Source: Mesobacillus subterraneus (GTDB taxonomy: Bacteria > Bacillota > Bacilli > Bacillales > Cytobacillaceae). From it: a stretch of 64,000 nt of DNA. The notes below the pieces were generated by a model. The model was not told where the DNA came from. It searched no databases and was given only the letters and a program-made list of their open reading frames with translations. The stretch's first letter is position 1, and the number at the start of each line of letters is the position of its first letter. The stretch spans positions 19,384 through 83,383 of the forward strand of contig NZ_RSFW01000001.1 in the NCBI RefSeq assembly GCF_003937825.1, given 5' to 3'. A program made the position numbers and the translations under genes. This document shows, piece by piece, positions 28,873 through 37,408 of this stretch.

Positions 28873-29379
28873 CTAACTTGATTCTAATCTTTTTTCTCGT
28901 TTATTGCCGATATATGGGCCATCTGCACATTGACCTGCGAAAACATATCCTTTGTTTTCATAATAATGATTCAGCCGAACATTATCGATTGCACAGTCTA
29001 ATCGTACCCGTGTTTTCTTATTTCGTACGGCCAATTCATGTACAGATTCCAGAATGATCTCCCCGGCTCCTTTTACTCTACTATCTGTCACAAAGTTGTG
29101 CAGATAGTATGCGGAAACATCTGAACAATCATTCCACCGACTGTCTTCTTCTAATAGAACAATTGCACCAACAACCTTATTATCCTCGGCCTTTTTTAAG
29201 ATATACAAGTTACCCAGGTTCATTTGGTGAACATAATACGACTTAGGATATGCATCCCAATAGTTAGTGACATTCCATTGCCGGATCCCAACTTCATCCA
29301 TCCAGGCAATTCTTTGATCAATTAATGCATATACATCTTCCAACACCGATGCGTCTGCCGACATAAATATATATTCCAT
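28873..29379 (-). CDS. GNAT-family N-acetyltransferase
   Basis: This 168-residue acetyltransferase-like protein contains the acetyl-CoA region (VKGAGEIILESVHELA, residues ~106-121) and the late motif VRLDCAIDNVRLNHYYENKGYVFAG, with the tyrosine of NHYYENKGY near 143. The N-terminus carries IAWMDEVGIRQWN, seen in a subgroup of Bacillus acetyltransferases of unknown substrate. AGGGG precedes the ATG. It is a single gene with its own terminator. Confidence 0.85.
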   Translation of the reverse strand: MEYIFMSADASVLEDVYALIDQRIAWMDEVGIRQWNVTNYWDAYPKSYYVHQMNLGNLYILKKAEDNKVVGAIVLLEEDSRWNDCSDVSAYYLHNFVTDSRVKGAGEIILESVHELAVRNKKTRVRLDCAIDNVRLNHYYENKGYVFAGQCADGPYIGNKREKRLESS

Positions 29380-29495
29380 AAAATCCCCTATACAAATTCA
29401 AATCCATTGAACTTTAATTTCTCTGTTTACGATTAATCTTTCCATTTAGCACAATATAGATAAATACCTATCCACCGTCGGAGAAGGCTTTTTGT

Positions 29496-29549
29496 TTATA
29501 TTAATTCAATTTTCGCAACAGCTTCACAGTGCGTTGAGTGTATGTTGCA
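29496..29549 (-). pseudogene. Scar D: rlmD-like 3' fragment
   Basis: The minus strand reads CNIHSTHCEAVAKIELI then stop, close to scar C and to the [11 protein letters not shown] ending of the intact RlmD. An in-frame stop lies two codons before it. A decayed CCTTATCC-type stem follows at 29465-29490. The rest of 29380-29750 has no credible gene. Confidence 0.5.
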
Positions 29550-29750
29550 ACGCTAGGGATGCTGCTGTGTTTACAATCAATTCTTTTTACTACTTCGCTT
29601 TGTCAAAATCTACTCTCAACTCCAGGGTCATCTCCACCTCACCAGTCGTCTTTTTGCTCCACCGGCATTGCATACTAAGCTCTTATTAGACCCAATTATC
29701 ATATGGCAATGTATAATTATGCTAATAGGATGTTTGCATTTCCAACTTTT

Positions 29751-30224
29751 TCACGCTCTATTAACAAGGCAGTTATAGCATCCTGGTTTAGCGTTAAGAA
29801 TGTGAATATATTCTATTTCTTTATTATCAAAAATTTCATCTATATTTTCTCTCAAATTCACCCCTTCTGTAACCCTTGCTTCTACAATCATTGAGTCAGT
29901 ATTGTAGCCGCGTACAGAAAGATACCTATGATGTAACATATCGGGAATTTCATTCACTTCTAGCTTAGCGGTAGTTGCTCCCTTTCGTATAAATATAGGC
30001 CCACTTGCTTTATAAGGCGAATTAACACAGTGAAATTGGTAATTCAGTAAGATTACCTCTTCTCCTACCTCTGCATCCTTCAAACTTACCCTGCAGGGAT
30101 ATCCGGGCTTTTTATTTGCTATCATTTTGACTGCCCCGATACTTTTTAATACTTCTTCATTCATTAAAAATAGGTTATTAAATTCCTTCTCTTGTAACGC
30201 AACGATTTGAAAGTTATTTCTCAT
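29751..30224 (-). CDS. DUF1203 family protein
   Basis: This 157-residue cytosolic protein carries the DUF1203 blocks GYPCRVSLKDAEVGEEVILLNYQFH (residues ~41-65), SPYKASGPIFIRKGA and LSVRGYN. The function of the family is unknown. The C-terminus contains GCYNCLVNRA. AAGGAGGG lies eight bases before the ATG. It is 66 bp downstream of the Ada-like gene, in the same orientation, and may be co-transcribed with it. Confidence 0.82.
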   Translation of the reverse strand: MRNNFQIVALQEKEFNNLFLMNEEVLKSIGAVKMIANKKPGYPCRVSLKDAEVGEEVILLNYQFHCVNSPYKASGPIFIRKGATTAKLEVNEIPDMLHHRYLSVRGYNTDSMIVEARVTEGVNLRENIDEIFDNKEIEYIHILNAKPGCYNCLVNRA

Positions 30225-30290
30225 ATTCTAATCCCTCCTTAATTTTAATGCTTATCTAGTTGTCACGAAGCATTTCTTGAAAAAACTATC

Positions 30291-30842
30291 TTACAGTCTC
30301 TTCATTCTGTATTCTTTTGGGGTTAAACCAGTTCTCTCTTTAAAACTTTTATAAAAGTTAGACATGCTTTTAACCCCTGCTTTAAGTGCAATTTCAGTAA
30401 TTTCTATGTCTGTATGTGTCAAGAGCCTAGTTGCTTCTTCCATTCTTAACTCAATAATATATTCAGATATGGTCATACCATAATAATGTTTAAATAGTCT
30501 AGCTAGATGATTATTGCTCACACCAAGCTTCTGGGCTATTTTTTTTCGGTTGAGCGGCTTATTATAGCTGTTATTAATTATTTCTTTTGCCCTTTCTATT
30601 AATTCTTTATTAGGTTCATAAGTTGTTTCATTAAGATCAGGCCTACACATTTTGCATGGCCTAAATCCATCTTTTAGCGCATCCTCTATATTATCAAAGA
30701 AAATGGTGTTCTTTTTCAAAGGTGTCTTAGCCTTACAGGATGGTCTGCAAAAAATCCCTGTTGTTATGACTGCATAATAAAACAACCCATCATAATAATT
30801 ATTACAGGTGCTAACTGCTTTCCATTTTTCTTCACTTGTAAT
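30291..30842 (-). CDS. adaA: AdaA-like methylphosphotriester DNA methyltransferase / AraC-type activator, apparent ATT start
   Basis: About 183 residues: an Ada zinc domain (GIFCRPSCKAKTP and FRPCKMCRPD supply the four cysteines; the first accepts methyl from phosphotriesters) followed by an AraC helix-turn-helix (KIAQKLGVSNNHLARLFKHY). There is no C-terminal alkyltransferase domain, as in B. subtilis AdaA. The first standard start (TTG 30785) would cut off EEKWKAV...YYDG, which is clearly homologous to the Ada N-terminus. Upstream of that only an ATT at 30842 remains before a stop, with AGAGGTG seven bases ahead. Either AUU is used or the start codon is mutated. Confidence 0.8.
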   Translation of the reverse strand: MTSEEKWKAVSTCNNYYDGLFYYAVITTGIFCRPSCKAKTPLKKNTIFFDNIEDALKDGFRPCKMCRPDLNETTYEPNKELIERAKEIINNSYNKPLNRKKIAQKLGVSNNHLARLFKHYYGMTISEYIIELRMEEATRLLTHTDIEITEIALKAGVKSMSNFYKSFKERTGLTPKEYRMKRL

Positions 30843-31021
30843 AGACCTTCACCTCTCTACCTTCGCTTCTATAGTTATTATATATCTACTTGTTCTAAAA
30901 GTTCTTCCTGTAATTCACCAACATATTCTTTCTCGAGTAACCTTGCTCTTCTAAATGTGCATTTTATTGAAATTCTAACGCAAATATTCTTATTTTTTGC
31001 GTAATAGTAAGATTCTCAAAA

Positions 31022-31053
31022 ACAAAAATCCCCCAAACCAACAGTCTGGGGGA
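31022..31053 (-). terminator. Terminator of rlmD
   Basis: TCCCCCA pairs with TGGGGGA over an 11-base loop, followed on the minus strand by a T-rich stretch (TTTTTGTT). Confidence 0.75.
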
Positions 31054-31107
31054 ACATAAAACACAATTTAATTTTTAATTATTAGCCTTAAAATCTTTGA
31101 TACCAAG

Positions 31108-32478
31108 CTATTTTAACTCTACCAGCGCCACACACTCCCCATGCGTCGTCTGAGGAAACATATCAACCGGCTGCACTTCAACCGTCTTGTACCCGCCATC
31201 TTCAAGGATCCGCAAATCCCTCGCCAGTGTAGCTGGGTTGCAGGATACGTACACAACCTTCTTCGGTTTCATATCAATGATTGTTTGCAGCAGTGCTTCG
31301 TCGCAGCCTTTGCGTGGAGGATCGACGACCAACACGTCGGCGCTGTTGCCTCCTGCGTACCATGCCGGGATTACTTTTTCAGCTTCGCCTACTGCGAATT
31401 CTGCGTTGGCGATTTCGTTCAGTTCGGCGTTTCGTTTTGCGTCTTCGATGGCTTCGGGAACGATTTCAACGCCGAATACCTTCTTTGCTTTTTGCGCTAA
31501 AAATAATGAAATCGTCCCGATGCCGCAGTATGCGTCAATGACGGATTCTTCTCCGGTCAGCTCTGCATATTCAAGCGCCTTGTCGTAAAGCACCTTTGTT
31601 TGCTCGGGGTTCACCTGGTAGAACGAACGCGCCGAAATCGCAAACTTGATGTCACCGATATAGTCATAAATGACTTCGCTTCCCCACAGGACCTCTGTTT
31701 TGTCGCCCATGATGACATTCGTTTTCTTCGAGTTAACGTTATGGACGATGGATTTTACCTTAGGCAGCCTTGCGATGATTTCCTCGACGAGTTTATTTTT
31801 GTGCGGGATTTCATTCGTCCTGGTTACTACCACAACCATCAGCTCACCTGTTTGGCTGCCATAGCGGGCCATGATATGCCGGAGGACACCTTTGTGGGAT
31901 TCCTCATTATATGGCTGGATTCCAAGCTCGCTGGCAATTTCTTTTACCGCCTGGATGGCTTCGTTAATCTCGTGAAGGTGCAGCAGGCTTTCATTCGTGT
32001 CGACGATTTCGTGGCTGCGCGGCTTGAAGAAGCCCGCAATCAGCTTTCCGTCCTTTTCACCAACCGGCACCTGCGCTTTGTTTCGATAGTGCCATGGATT
32101 GTCCATTCCCAAAATCGGGTGTACCACAACATCCTCAAGCTTGCCGATCCGCGTCAGCACCTGGTTCACCTGGTTTTCCTTATACTTCAGCTGCCCCTCA
32201 TAACTGATATGCTGCAGCTGGCAGCCGCCATATTTATGGGCATCATCAGCCGGGCAATCGACACGGAACGTGCTTCTTTCAAGAATCTCCATCAGGCGGC
32301 CAAATCCATATCCCTTGTTCACCTTGGTGACTTTGATTTTCGCTTTTTCGCCAGGAAGCCCCCCCTGGACAAAAATCGGGTAGCCATCGACCTTGGCAAC
32401 CCCCGCTCCATCATGCGTCAAATCCTCAAATTCCACATCTATAAAATCGTTCTTCTTAACCGGGATTGTTTTGCTCAT
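31108..32478 (-). CDS. rlmCD: 23S rRNA (uracil-5-)-methyltransferase RlmCD/RlmD
   Basis: This 456-residue enzyme methylates 23S rRNA uridines (U747 and U1939 in B. subtilis). It has an N-terminal TRAM domain, an iron-sulfur cysteine region ([17 protein letters not shown]), the SAM motif [14 protein letters not shown], and catalytic [13 protein letters not shown] and [12 protein letters not shown] (nucleophile Cys). The ATG at 32478 with AAAGGA upstream is preferred over 32523. In B. subtilis the gene lies directly after dgkB; here 14 kb of other genes intervene. Fragments resembling its last codons recur at 23-30 kb. Confidence 0.95.
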   Translation of the reverse strand: MSKTIPVKKNDFIDVEFEDLTHDGAGVAKVDGYPIFVQGGLPGEKAKIKVTKVNKGYGFGRLMEILERSTFRVDCPADDAHKYGGCQLQHISYEGQLKYKENQVNQVLTRIGKLEDVVVHPILGMDNPWHYRNKAQVPVGEKDGKLIAGFFKPRSHEIVDTNESLLHLHEINEAIQAVKEIASELGIQPYNEESHKGVLRHIMARYGSQTGELMVVVVTRTNEIPHKNKLVEEIIARLPKVKSIVHNVNSKKTNVIMGDKTEVLWGSEVIYDYIGDIKFAISARSFYQVNPEQTKVLYDKALEYAELTGEESVIDAYCGIGTISLFLAQKAKKVFGVEIVPEAIEDAKRNAELNEIANAEFAVGEAEKVIPAWYAGGNSADVLVVDPPRKGCDEALLQTIIDMKPKKVVYVSCNPATLARDLRILEDGGYKTVEVQPVDMFPQTTHGECVALVELK

Positions 32479-32555
32479 TGTTTCCGTCCTTTGCTGTGAA
32501 TTCGCTAAGTCAGATTTTATCATACTGGGGGAAGGATTGTGAAATGGGTGATATC

Positions 32556-32675
32556 TTATCGCTTCCCCTTTTTAAAGGACCTTACTGTTAGCCATATGCT
32601 GAACAATAGAACGCAAGTCAGAAGTCCGCTCGTAAGAATTGTTTCTATTTTAAAAAGGAGATGATTAGATCTCAT
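32556..32675 (-). CDS. Small single-span membrane protein (39 residues), translationally coupled
   Basis: A 39-residue frame ([20 protein letters not shown] ...) has one strong membrane helix (residues ~12-31) followed by a basic RSFKKGKR tail. Its AAAGGTG ribosome site overlaps the stop codon of the lipoprotein gene upstream, and the ATG lies only five bases after that stop. The arrangement argues for a real, coupled small protein. Function unknown. Confidence 0.5.
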   Translation of the reverse strand: MRSNHLLFKIETILTSGLLTCVLLFSIWLTVRSFKKGKR

Positions 32676-32680
32676 AACAA

Positions 32681-33103
32681 TCACCTTTCATCTATGGAAT
32701 AAGGATTGAAAACCAGTTGGTAGACCGCGGGTGTTCCGGGCAAATCTGCAATTATTAAAGGGGCACTACCAGATTTGTTCTTGGCTGATTTGATTACCGT
32801 ACCAACCGGCAGTTTGGTCGCCATCCCTTCCTCAATATCCTTTCCTTTCTTGTACATTGAAGAAATTTCGAAAAGAGTTTCTTTCGGTTCATATTCAGTG
32901 TTTTCGGTCTTTAAATAGATGGAATCATTAAAAATAATCAAATCCGTGGCCTTATCCGCCTGAAGAAGTTCGTGCGCTTTCTTCTTCATTAGTGACTGCG
33001 CTTCGCTTAATTGATCAGCGCCCTGGATTTTTGAATCTGCAATGCTGCACCCGATTAGAAGAAAAGAAATAAGAAGGGAAAGTAATAGCTTATATTTCAG
33101 CAT
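32681..33103 (-). CDS. Lipoprotein of unknown function
   Basis: This 140-residue protein has a lipoprotein signal (LLISFLLIGC, Cys19). The mature part contains KATDLIIFNDSIYLKTENTEY and LPVGTVIKSAKN. It would be anchored outside the cell membrane. It lies in a run of four small lipoproteins (33-35 kb) that may form an envelope cluster; this one probably shares a transcript with the 39-residue membrane protein. The ribosome site is weak. I do not recognise the family. Confidence 0.75.
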   Translation of the reverse strand: MLKYKLLLSLLISFLLIGCSIADSKIQGADQLSEAQSLMKKKAHELLQADKATDLIIFNDSIYLKTENTEYEPKETLFEISSMYKKGKDIEEGMATKLPVGTVIKSAKNKSGSAPLIIADLPGTPAVYQLVFNPYSIDER

Positions 33104-33164
33104 CTAAACACCGCCTATGTATGAAAAGGAGGGGCCTAGAAATTAATCCAAGGCCCTTCATACC

Positions 33165-33509
33165 TTACTTTGTTGAAAGACTGACCTTCTTCGCATCAGC
33201 CTGGGCCGGATAACTCTCTCTGATGCCGCCATCCGTCCGGAACTCTACGTGATCTCCCTTTTTAAAATCCTCTGCCTTATCATAGGTCAGCCTAATCAGA
33301 TCAAGGCCGCCCTGATCGATCAATGCTTCAGGTGATACCTCTTGTATTTCTTTGTACTTTTCCGCGTCTATGTTCTGGGCAATCAAAAGCGAATCCTCGT
33401 TCACATACAGCACATATCCAGCACCAGACGCACTTTCCTTACTTGCGCATCCGGCAAAGACCATTGACATCAAAACTAGGAACAGGACCATAACTGTCCG
33501 TTTTGCCAT
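33165..33509 (-). CDS. DUF3221 domain lipoprotein
   Basis: This 114-residue lipoprotein (signal ending MVFAGC) has a mature part starting GYVLYVNEDSLLIAQN and ending in RLTYDKAEDFKKGDHVEFRT. That single OB-like unit matches DUF3221, common in Bacillus exported proteins. The ATG at 33509 is chosen because GGGGG lies six bases before it. Function unknown. A weak stem at about 33125-33160 (AGGGCCT / AGGCCCCT) follows the gene. Confidence 0.75.
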   Translation of the reverse strand: MAKRTVMVLFLVLMSMVFAGCASKESASGAGYVLYVNEDSLLIAQNIDAEKYKEIQEVSPEALIDQGGLDLIRLTYDKAEDFKKGDHVEFRTDGGIRESYPAQADAKKVSLSTK

Positions 33510-33544
33510 CTCCATCCCCCATTATCCACTCTGTAAATTGAGTA

Positions 33545-33607
33545 AAACAGGAGAACCGTCCTTCTGTTTCGAAATTGGAAAAAACAGGAGAACCGTCCCC
33601 GTGTTAC
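33545..33607. repeat. Two ACCGTCCC-family repeats (copies 10-11)
   Basis: Copies lie at 33545-33569 and 33582-33607. The second ends GTGTTAC instead of GTGTTTC, and this changed base creates the TAA stop codon (33604-33606) of the neighbouring BsuPI-domain gene. Confidence 0.85.
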
Positions 33608-34053
33608 AGTGAGAATTCTTTCTTGACTTCGAATTTTTTGCCGTCTTTTGGGGTCATCCAGACTGTTAGTGTGTAGTTGCCTGGTTCGAGGTTTAGTTCG
33701 TTTAGGTCGATTTCGTATGTTAAGGACTCGCCCTGCTGGACTTTCTCTTCCCCTAGTGCCTGCAGGAAGTTTGCTACGCTGGAGAAGAGGAATATTTCTT
33801 CTCCGGCCTTGTTTTTCACCGAGTAGTCGAATCGCTGTGAGCTGGTGAATTCGAGGGTGACTTCTTCTTCTGTCTGGTTTTTGACTTCATATTGAAAAAC
33901 CAATGGGCTTTTCTCTGCTAAAGATGCAGCCATTTCTCCTGCCACGATGCCTTGACCTCCTCCGCCTTTGCCTTCATTATTCGAAACCTTGTTTCCTGTT
34001 CCACAACCAGTGACCAGAAACCCCAGCAATATAATCATGAAAAATTTTCTCAT
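33604..34053 (-). CDS. BsuPI-domain lipoprotein (putative proteinase-inhibitor-like)
   Basis: This 149-residue lipoprotein (signal ending FLVTGC, Cys17) has a glycine-rich linker and then a BsuPI-type beta domain: LVFQYEVKNQTEEEVTLEFTSSQRFDYSVKNKAGEEI, then YEIDLNELNLEPGNYTLTVWMT. The domain is named after the B. subtilis intracellular proteinase inhibitor, but in lipoproteins its role is unproven. The stop codon lies inside a short interspersed repeat, so the natural C-terminus may have been altered by insertion. AGGAGG precedes the ATG. Confidence 0.82.
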   Translation of the reverse strand: MRKFFMIILLGFLVTGCGTGNKVSNNEGKGGGGQGIVAGEMAASLAEKSPLVFQYEVKNQTEEEVTLEFTSSQRFDYSVKNKAGEEIFLFSSVANFLQALGEEKVQQGESLTYEIDLNELNLEPGNYTLTVWMTPKDGKKFEVKKEFSL

Positions 34054-34159
34054 TGTCGTTCCTCCTGTTGGATTTATTCCTTTATCTATTTGTCTGGAAA
34101 TCCGGTCAAAAGGTTACATTAAATGTTTAACTATTTAACAAGAGTTAAACCCATTTCAT

Positions 34160-34190
34160 AAAAAAGAGCCGCTGGCCACCAGCAACTCTT
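34160..34190 (-). terminator. Terminator of the DUF6612-like lipoprotein gene
   Basis: On the minus strand AGAGTTGCTGG pairs with CCAGCGGCTCT (one G-U) over three bases, followed by TTTTTT. Confidence 0.85.
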
Positions 34191-34197
34191 CTCCATC

Positions 34198-34956
34198 TTA
34201 CATTCCCATATCTACAGCGCTATCTTTCACTTCCTGCGGAACGGAAAAAGCTTCAACTGAATTGATCTCTTTGTAGTCCGCCTGCACTTTGATCACGATC
34301 TCTCCTGACTCTCCGTCCATGACCAGGTCTAGATCAGCATCCGCTTTCACTTGCTTTAAATAGTAATTCTTATCGAGCTTTAAATAATAAATGAATTTAT
34401 TTACTTTATTGAGTTCTATGCTCTCGTCCTGCAAGGACTCTTTTAGGACATCCTTGACCAATTCTTTCTCCTTATCGGTGGATGAGCTATCGAGTTCGAC
34501 GCTAAGCAGGTACCCATCCTTCTCTTCTTTTAATTCAAAGAGGTCGCTGAACTTTTTCAATTTGTCGAGGTCTTCCTTGATGCCGTCCCCGTTGGCCAGC
34601 TTTTCAAATTCAGGAACACTGCTGACCGAGGTCTTCAGCCACTCCGTTGTTCCTGGCATTGTCATATAAGCAGACTCTTTATCTATATATAATTCCATAT
34701 CTCCATCAATCGTACTCAATTTCATCTGAGCCATGAAGGGGTCATCCAGGTATTTCATATGAATGTCCACTGTCTGGTTAACCTTTTGGCCATTGGCATT
34801 CATTTCGAATTCGGTTTTCATGTCTGTATCGAAGCTATTGATTGTGTTCCTGAAAGCACCGCTGATGACTTCCTCCTTGGTGACTTTCGTTCCGCAGGCA
34901 CTGAGTACAAGAACAAGCAAAAGACTGATGGCTGTTAAGAAACTGAACTTTTTCAT
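34198..34956 (-). CDS. DUF6612-like lipoprotein
   Basis: This 252-residue lipoprotein (signal ending VLVLSAC, Cys21) resembles Bacillus proteins annotated DUF6612, with a LolA/LppX-like half-barrel: DTDMKTEFEMNANGQKVNQT, ELYIDKESAYMTMPGTTEWLK and IVIKVQADYKEIN. Such folds often bind lipid or hydrophobic ligands, but no function is known here. AGGGGG precedes the ATG. It lies just downstream of the Opp-type permease pair in the same direction (27-bp gap) and could be co-transcribed with it. Confidence 0.75.
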   Translation of the reverse strand: MKKFSFLTAISLLLVLVLSACGTKVTKEEVISGAFRNTINSFDTDMKTEFEMNANGQKVNQTVDIHMKYLDDPFMAQMKLSTIDGDMELYIDKESAYMTMPGTTEWLKTSVSSVPEFEKLANGDGIKEDLDKLKKFSDLFELKEEKDGYLLSVELDSSSTDKEKELVKDVLKESLQDESIELNKVNKFIYYLKLDKNYYLKQVKADADLDLVMDGESGEIVIKVQADYKEINSVEAFSVPQEVKDSAVDMGM

Positions 34957-34983
34957 TACTTCCCCCTAAATGTTTTGTCTTTT

Positions 34984-35877
34984 CTATTGAGCTCTTTTAT
35001 ATTTCCGATCAAAATACTGCTGCAGGCCATTGCTTGTCAGCGAGAAAGCAAAAATGGTAATTCCGATTGCCACGGTGCCTGTAATCGGCAGCCATGGGTC
35101 GGACCAGATGTGCTTGGTGATGTTCGCATAATAAGTCGGCCAAATGTTCGAGGTGTTCATCGCTTTATACGCTCCGCCCAATTGGGAAACGAATTCGACG
35201 CTGAAAAAGATTTCGACGATTCCGAGCTGCCCGATCAGGAAGAGGATCCTTCCTAGGTCTGAAAAAAACTGAACGATGAGGAACGGCCTTAATGGCGGCC
35301 AATAATAGTTCCGCATCATCGTCAGCGCTGAAGAGCCGGCAACGATTCCCGCCTCGACATACGGTTTCTTCTTGATATCCTGCATCCCCTGGTAAAAAAT
35401 ATCGGCGACCCTGCCTACTTCAAGCAGCGCCAGGACCATCATGAACCACAGAAACCGATTATCCGAAAACACGATAAACGGCGTGCCCACGATTAGAATG
35501 ATAAAGAAAATCGGCGGCATGAACGAAAATAATCGATTCCATACGATCAGGATTTTATGGAAAAAGCGAGAATAAAAACTCGCCAGTGCCAGCGGGATTG
35601 CGAAAACATACCGGATCAGGGCAATTGCCAGAATCGTAAGCAGCGTTTCTTTCGTTCCCAGCAGTACCTTGCTTAATAAATCGACCCCGTTCGCATCCGA
35701 ACCGAGTGGATATTCCTTTGATGGAGCGAAAGGGGGCAGTTCATAGCCGCCACCTTCCTTCTGCCTCATCACTTGCTCCTTTAAAGAGGAATCGACGAAT
35801 GGCAGATATGGCGCTGTAAAAGAGATGACCAGCAACAAAGACAGGATTAATAAGCCTATAGTCAGTGATTTATTCAT
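34984..35877 (-). CDS. ABC transporter permease, OppC/DppC type
   Basis: This 297-residue BPD_transp_1-type permease has a long extracytoplasmic N-terminal region after helix 1, containing PLGSDANGVDLLSKVLLGTKETL (typical of OppC), and about five further helices. The EAA loop is visible as KKPYVEAGIVAGSSALTMMRNYYWP. It overlaps the partner permease by 8 bp. No binding protein or ATPase is adjacent, so it is an orphan pair. The substrate cannot be inferred; peptides or nickel are family possibilities. Confidence 0.85.
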   Translation of the reverse strand: MNKSLTIGLLILSLLLVISFTAPYLPFVDSSLKEQVMRQKEGGGYELPPFAPSKEYPLGSDANGVDLLSKVLLGTKETLLTILAIALIRYVFAIPLALASFYSRFFHKILIVWNRLFSFMPPIFFIILIVGTPFIVFSDNRFLWFMMVLALLEVGRVADIFYQGMQDIKKKPYVEAGIVAGSSALTMMRNYYWPPLRPFLIVQFFSDLGRILFLIGQLGIVEIFFSVEFVSQLGGAYKAMNTSNIWPTYYANITKHIWSDPWLPITGTVAIGITIFAFSLTSNGLQQYFDRKYKRAQ

Positions 35878-36823
35878 GATCCAACTCCTGTGAAGCTGGG
35901 ATAACGATACTCCTGAAAATCTGCGCCACGAGATTCGAGACGAGGATGATCAACGTGAAGAAAATCGTATAACCAAACGCCGACACACCATCCACCCCGA
36001 TATCGAGCCCAATATTGAAGCTTGTCCCGCTAAAGACCGCCTGGAACAGCCCGTTCGCCGCTCCTTTAAAATCCGTCAGTTTTTCAACGATAAATAGATT
36101 GGATAATACATAGAGTGTGATGGTATTCGCATGCGCCAGGATTTTCGGCAATGAATTCTTCAAGATATGTATGAATAAAATTTTCATCCCGGAGGTCCCT
36201 TTCGATATCGCTGTCCGGATGTAGTCATTCCCCTCCTGCTCACGGAGGCTCACATTGGTGATATTCGCAAGGTAAAAAACAGGATAGATCATGAGAAATA
36301 GAATACAAACAACATAGGTTTCGAGTTTATCGCTGCCGAACAGCGCGACATGGAAAAACAGCCCCTTCTCATAAAGGTACATCAGGCCAATTTGCGTAAT
36401 GATGATGAAAAAGAGGTCCGGCATCGAGATGAACAGCCATGTCGTCCCATTGCCCAAAAAGTTCAGCCTTCGCTTCTGCATCTGGAAATCAAAAATGCCT
36501 TTCAATACACCAAAAATAAAAGCAAGAATCAGGGCCGGCACAATTAAAAGCAGGCTCTTCCACGCCTTGGACATTATTTTTTCCGAATATAACTGGCCAG
36601 GATGGCTTTCCCCCAATCCTTTATTTTCTTTTACATACGCAAAGAAACCCTTAATATTCGCGATGTGCCTGTCCACTTTATATTCATAGGTGGCCGACTC
36701 AAATTGGCCGCCCTGTCCCACCTCATACTTCGTCGTATATGGCAAAAATAAAATCGCGATAAAGAAAAATACGCAGATGAGCCATAACACAAATTGTTCG
36801 ACTGCTTTCTTAAAATAAACCAT
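35870..36823 (-). CDS. ABC transporter permease, OppB/DppB type
   Basis: This 317-residue permease has an N-terminal helix (residues ~12-30), a ~75-residue extracytoplasmic loop, then five helices. The EAA region is EQEGNDYIRTAISKGTSGMKILFIHILKNSLPKI near residue 190-225. It overlaps the OppC-type gene by 8 bp. The ribosome site is AGGAGG. Compared with classical OppB, the sequence is divergent and the pair lacks the usual binding protein and two ATPases. Confidence 0.83.
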   Translation of the reverse strand: MVYFKKAVEQFVLWLICVFFFIAILFLPYTTKYEVGQGGQFESATYEYKVDRHIANIKGFFAYVKENKGLGESHPGQLYSEKIMSKAWKSLLLIVPALILAFIFGVLKGIFDFQMQKRRLNFLGNGTTWLFISMPDLFFIIITQIGLMYLYEKGLFFHVALFGSDKLETYVVCILFLMIYPVFYLANITNVSLREQEGNDYIRTAISKGTSGMKILFIHILKNSLPKILAHANTITLYVLSNLFIVEKLTDFKGAANGLFQAVFSGTSFNIGLDIGVDGVSAFGYTIFFTLIILVSNLVAQIFRSIVIPASQELDHE

Positions 36824-36899
36824 TCTTCCTCCTGCTGCACGGATTATACAGAATTTTTTGTCTTTTTAACTTGTAAAAAGTTCTCTAACTCTTGTAAAC

Positions 36900-37316
36900 T
36901 CACAAGTCATCATAATGAAGCCCTTCCTCTGGCAGCTCATCATCTGGCACGCCAATCCCAACCTGCTTGATTTTACCGTCATTGACAGAATACGAGTAAC
37001 TCCAGCCTGGCTCATTTTCGAACCTCACCTCCAGGTGATAAGGGTTGTAATTCCGGCTCGTCCTCCGGCTGATTTCGAACGTTTCACCAGGGTATTTCTC
37101 CTCAAGATACTCTTCAAGCTGTTCCGTTTTGATGCCGAGATGGTAATCAATCCACAAAGGACGGATGATAAAAAAACCAATCTCCGCAACGGCAACAAAC
37201 GCTACCAACACCAGCGCCGCCTTCCGATTTCTTTTAGCCCAAAAATGTCCGAGCACAAGAACCACAACAAAAATACCCAACGCTACTAAAATCTCAATTA
37301 TCGTAATCGGATGCAT
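36900..37316 (-). CDS. Two-helix membrane protein of unknown function
   Basis: This 138-residue protein has two N-terminal membrane helices (residues ~5-27 and 33-54), then an extracytoplasmic domain with EEYLEEKYPGETFEISRRTSRNYNP and WSYSYSVNDGKIKQVGIG. The second part resembles small DUF3139-like or PepSY-like exported domains, but I cannot assign it. GGATGGTGG precedes the ATG. It stands alone between the permease pair and the 52-bp tandem array. Confidence 0.68.
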   Translation of the reverse strand: MHPITIIEILVALGIFVVVLVLGHFWAKRNRKAALVLVAFVAVAEIGFFIIRPLWIDYHLGIKTEQLEEYLEEKYPGETFEISRRTSRNYNPYHLEVRFENEPGWSYSYSVNDGKIKQVGIGVPDDELPEEGLHYDDL

Positions 37317-37408
37317 CGCAATCCACCATCCTACTTAAGGCATAAATACATATTACCATTTTTTTCTTTTTACTGGAATAAGAAATCCAGCTGTTTGTCT
37401 GCTCATTT

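Noticed and set aside
31600..32499. 299-residue plus-strand open frame opposite rlmD
   Set aside because: It lies wholly within the firmly identified rlmD on the other strand and has no recognisable domain or ribosome site.
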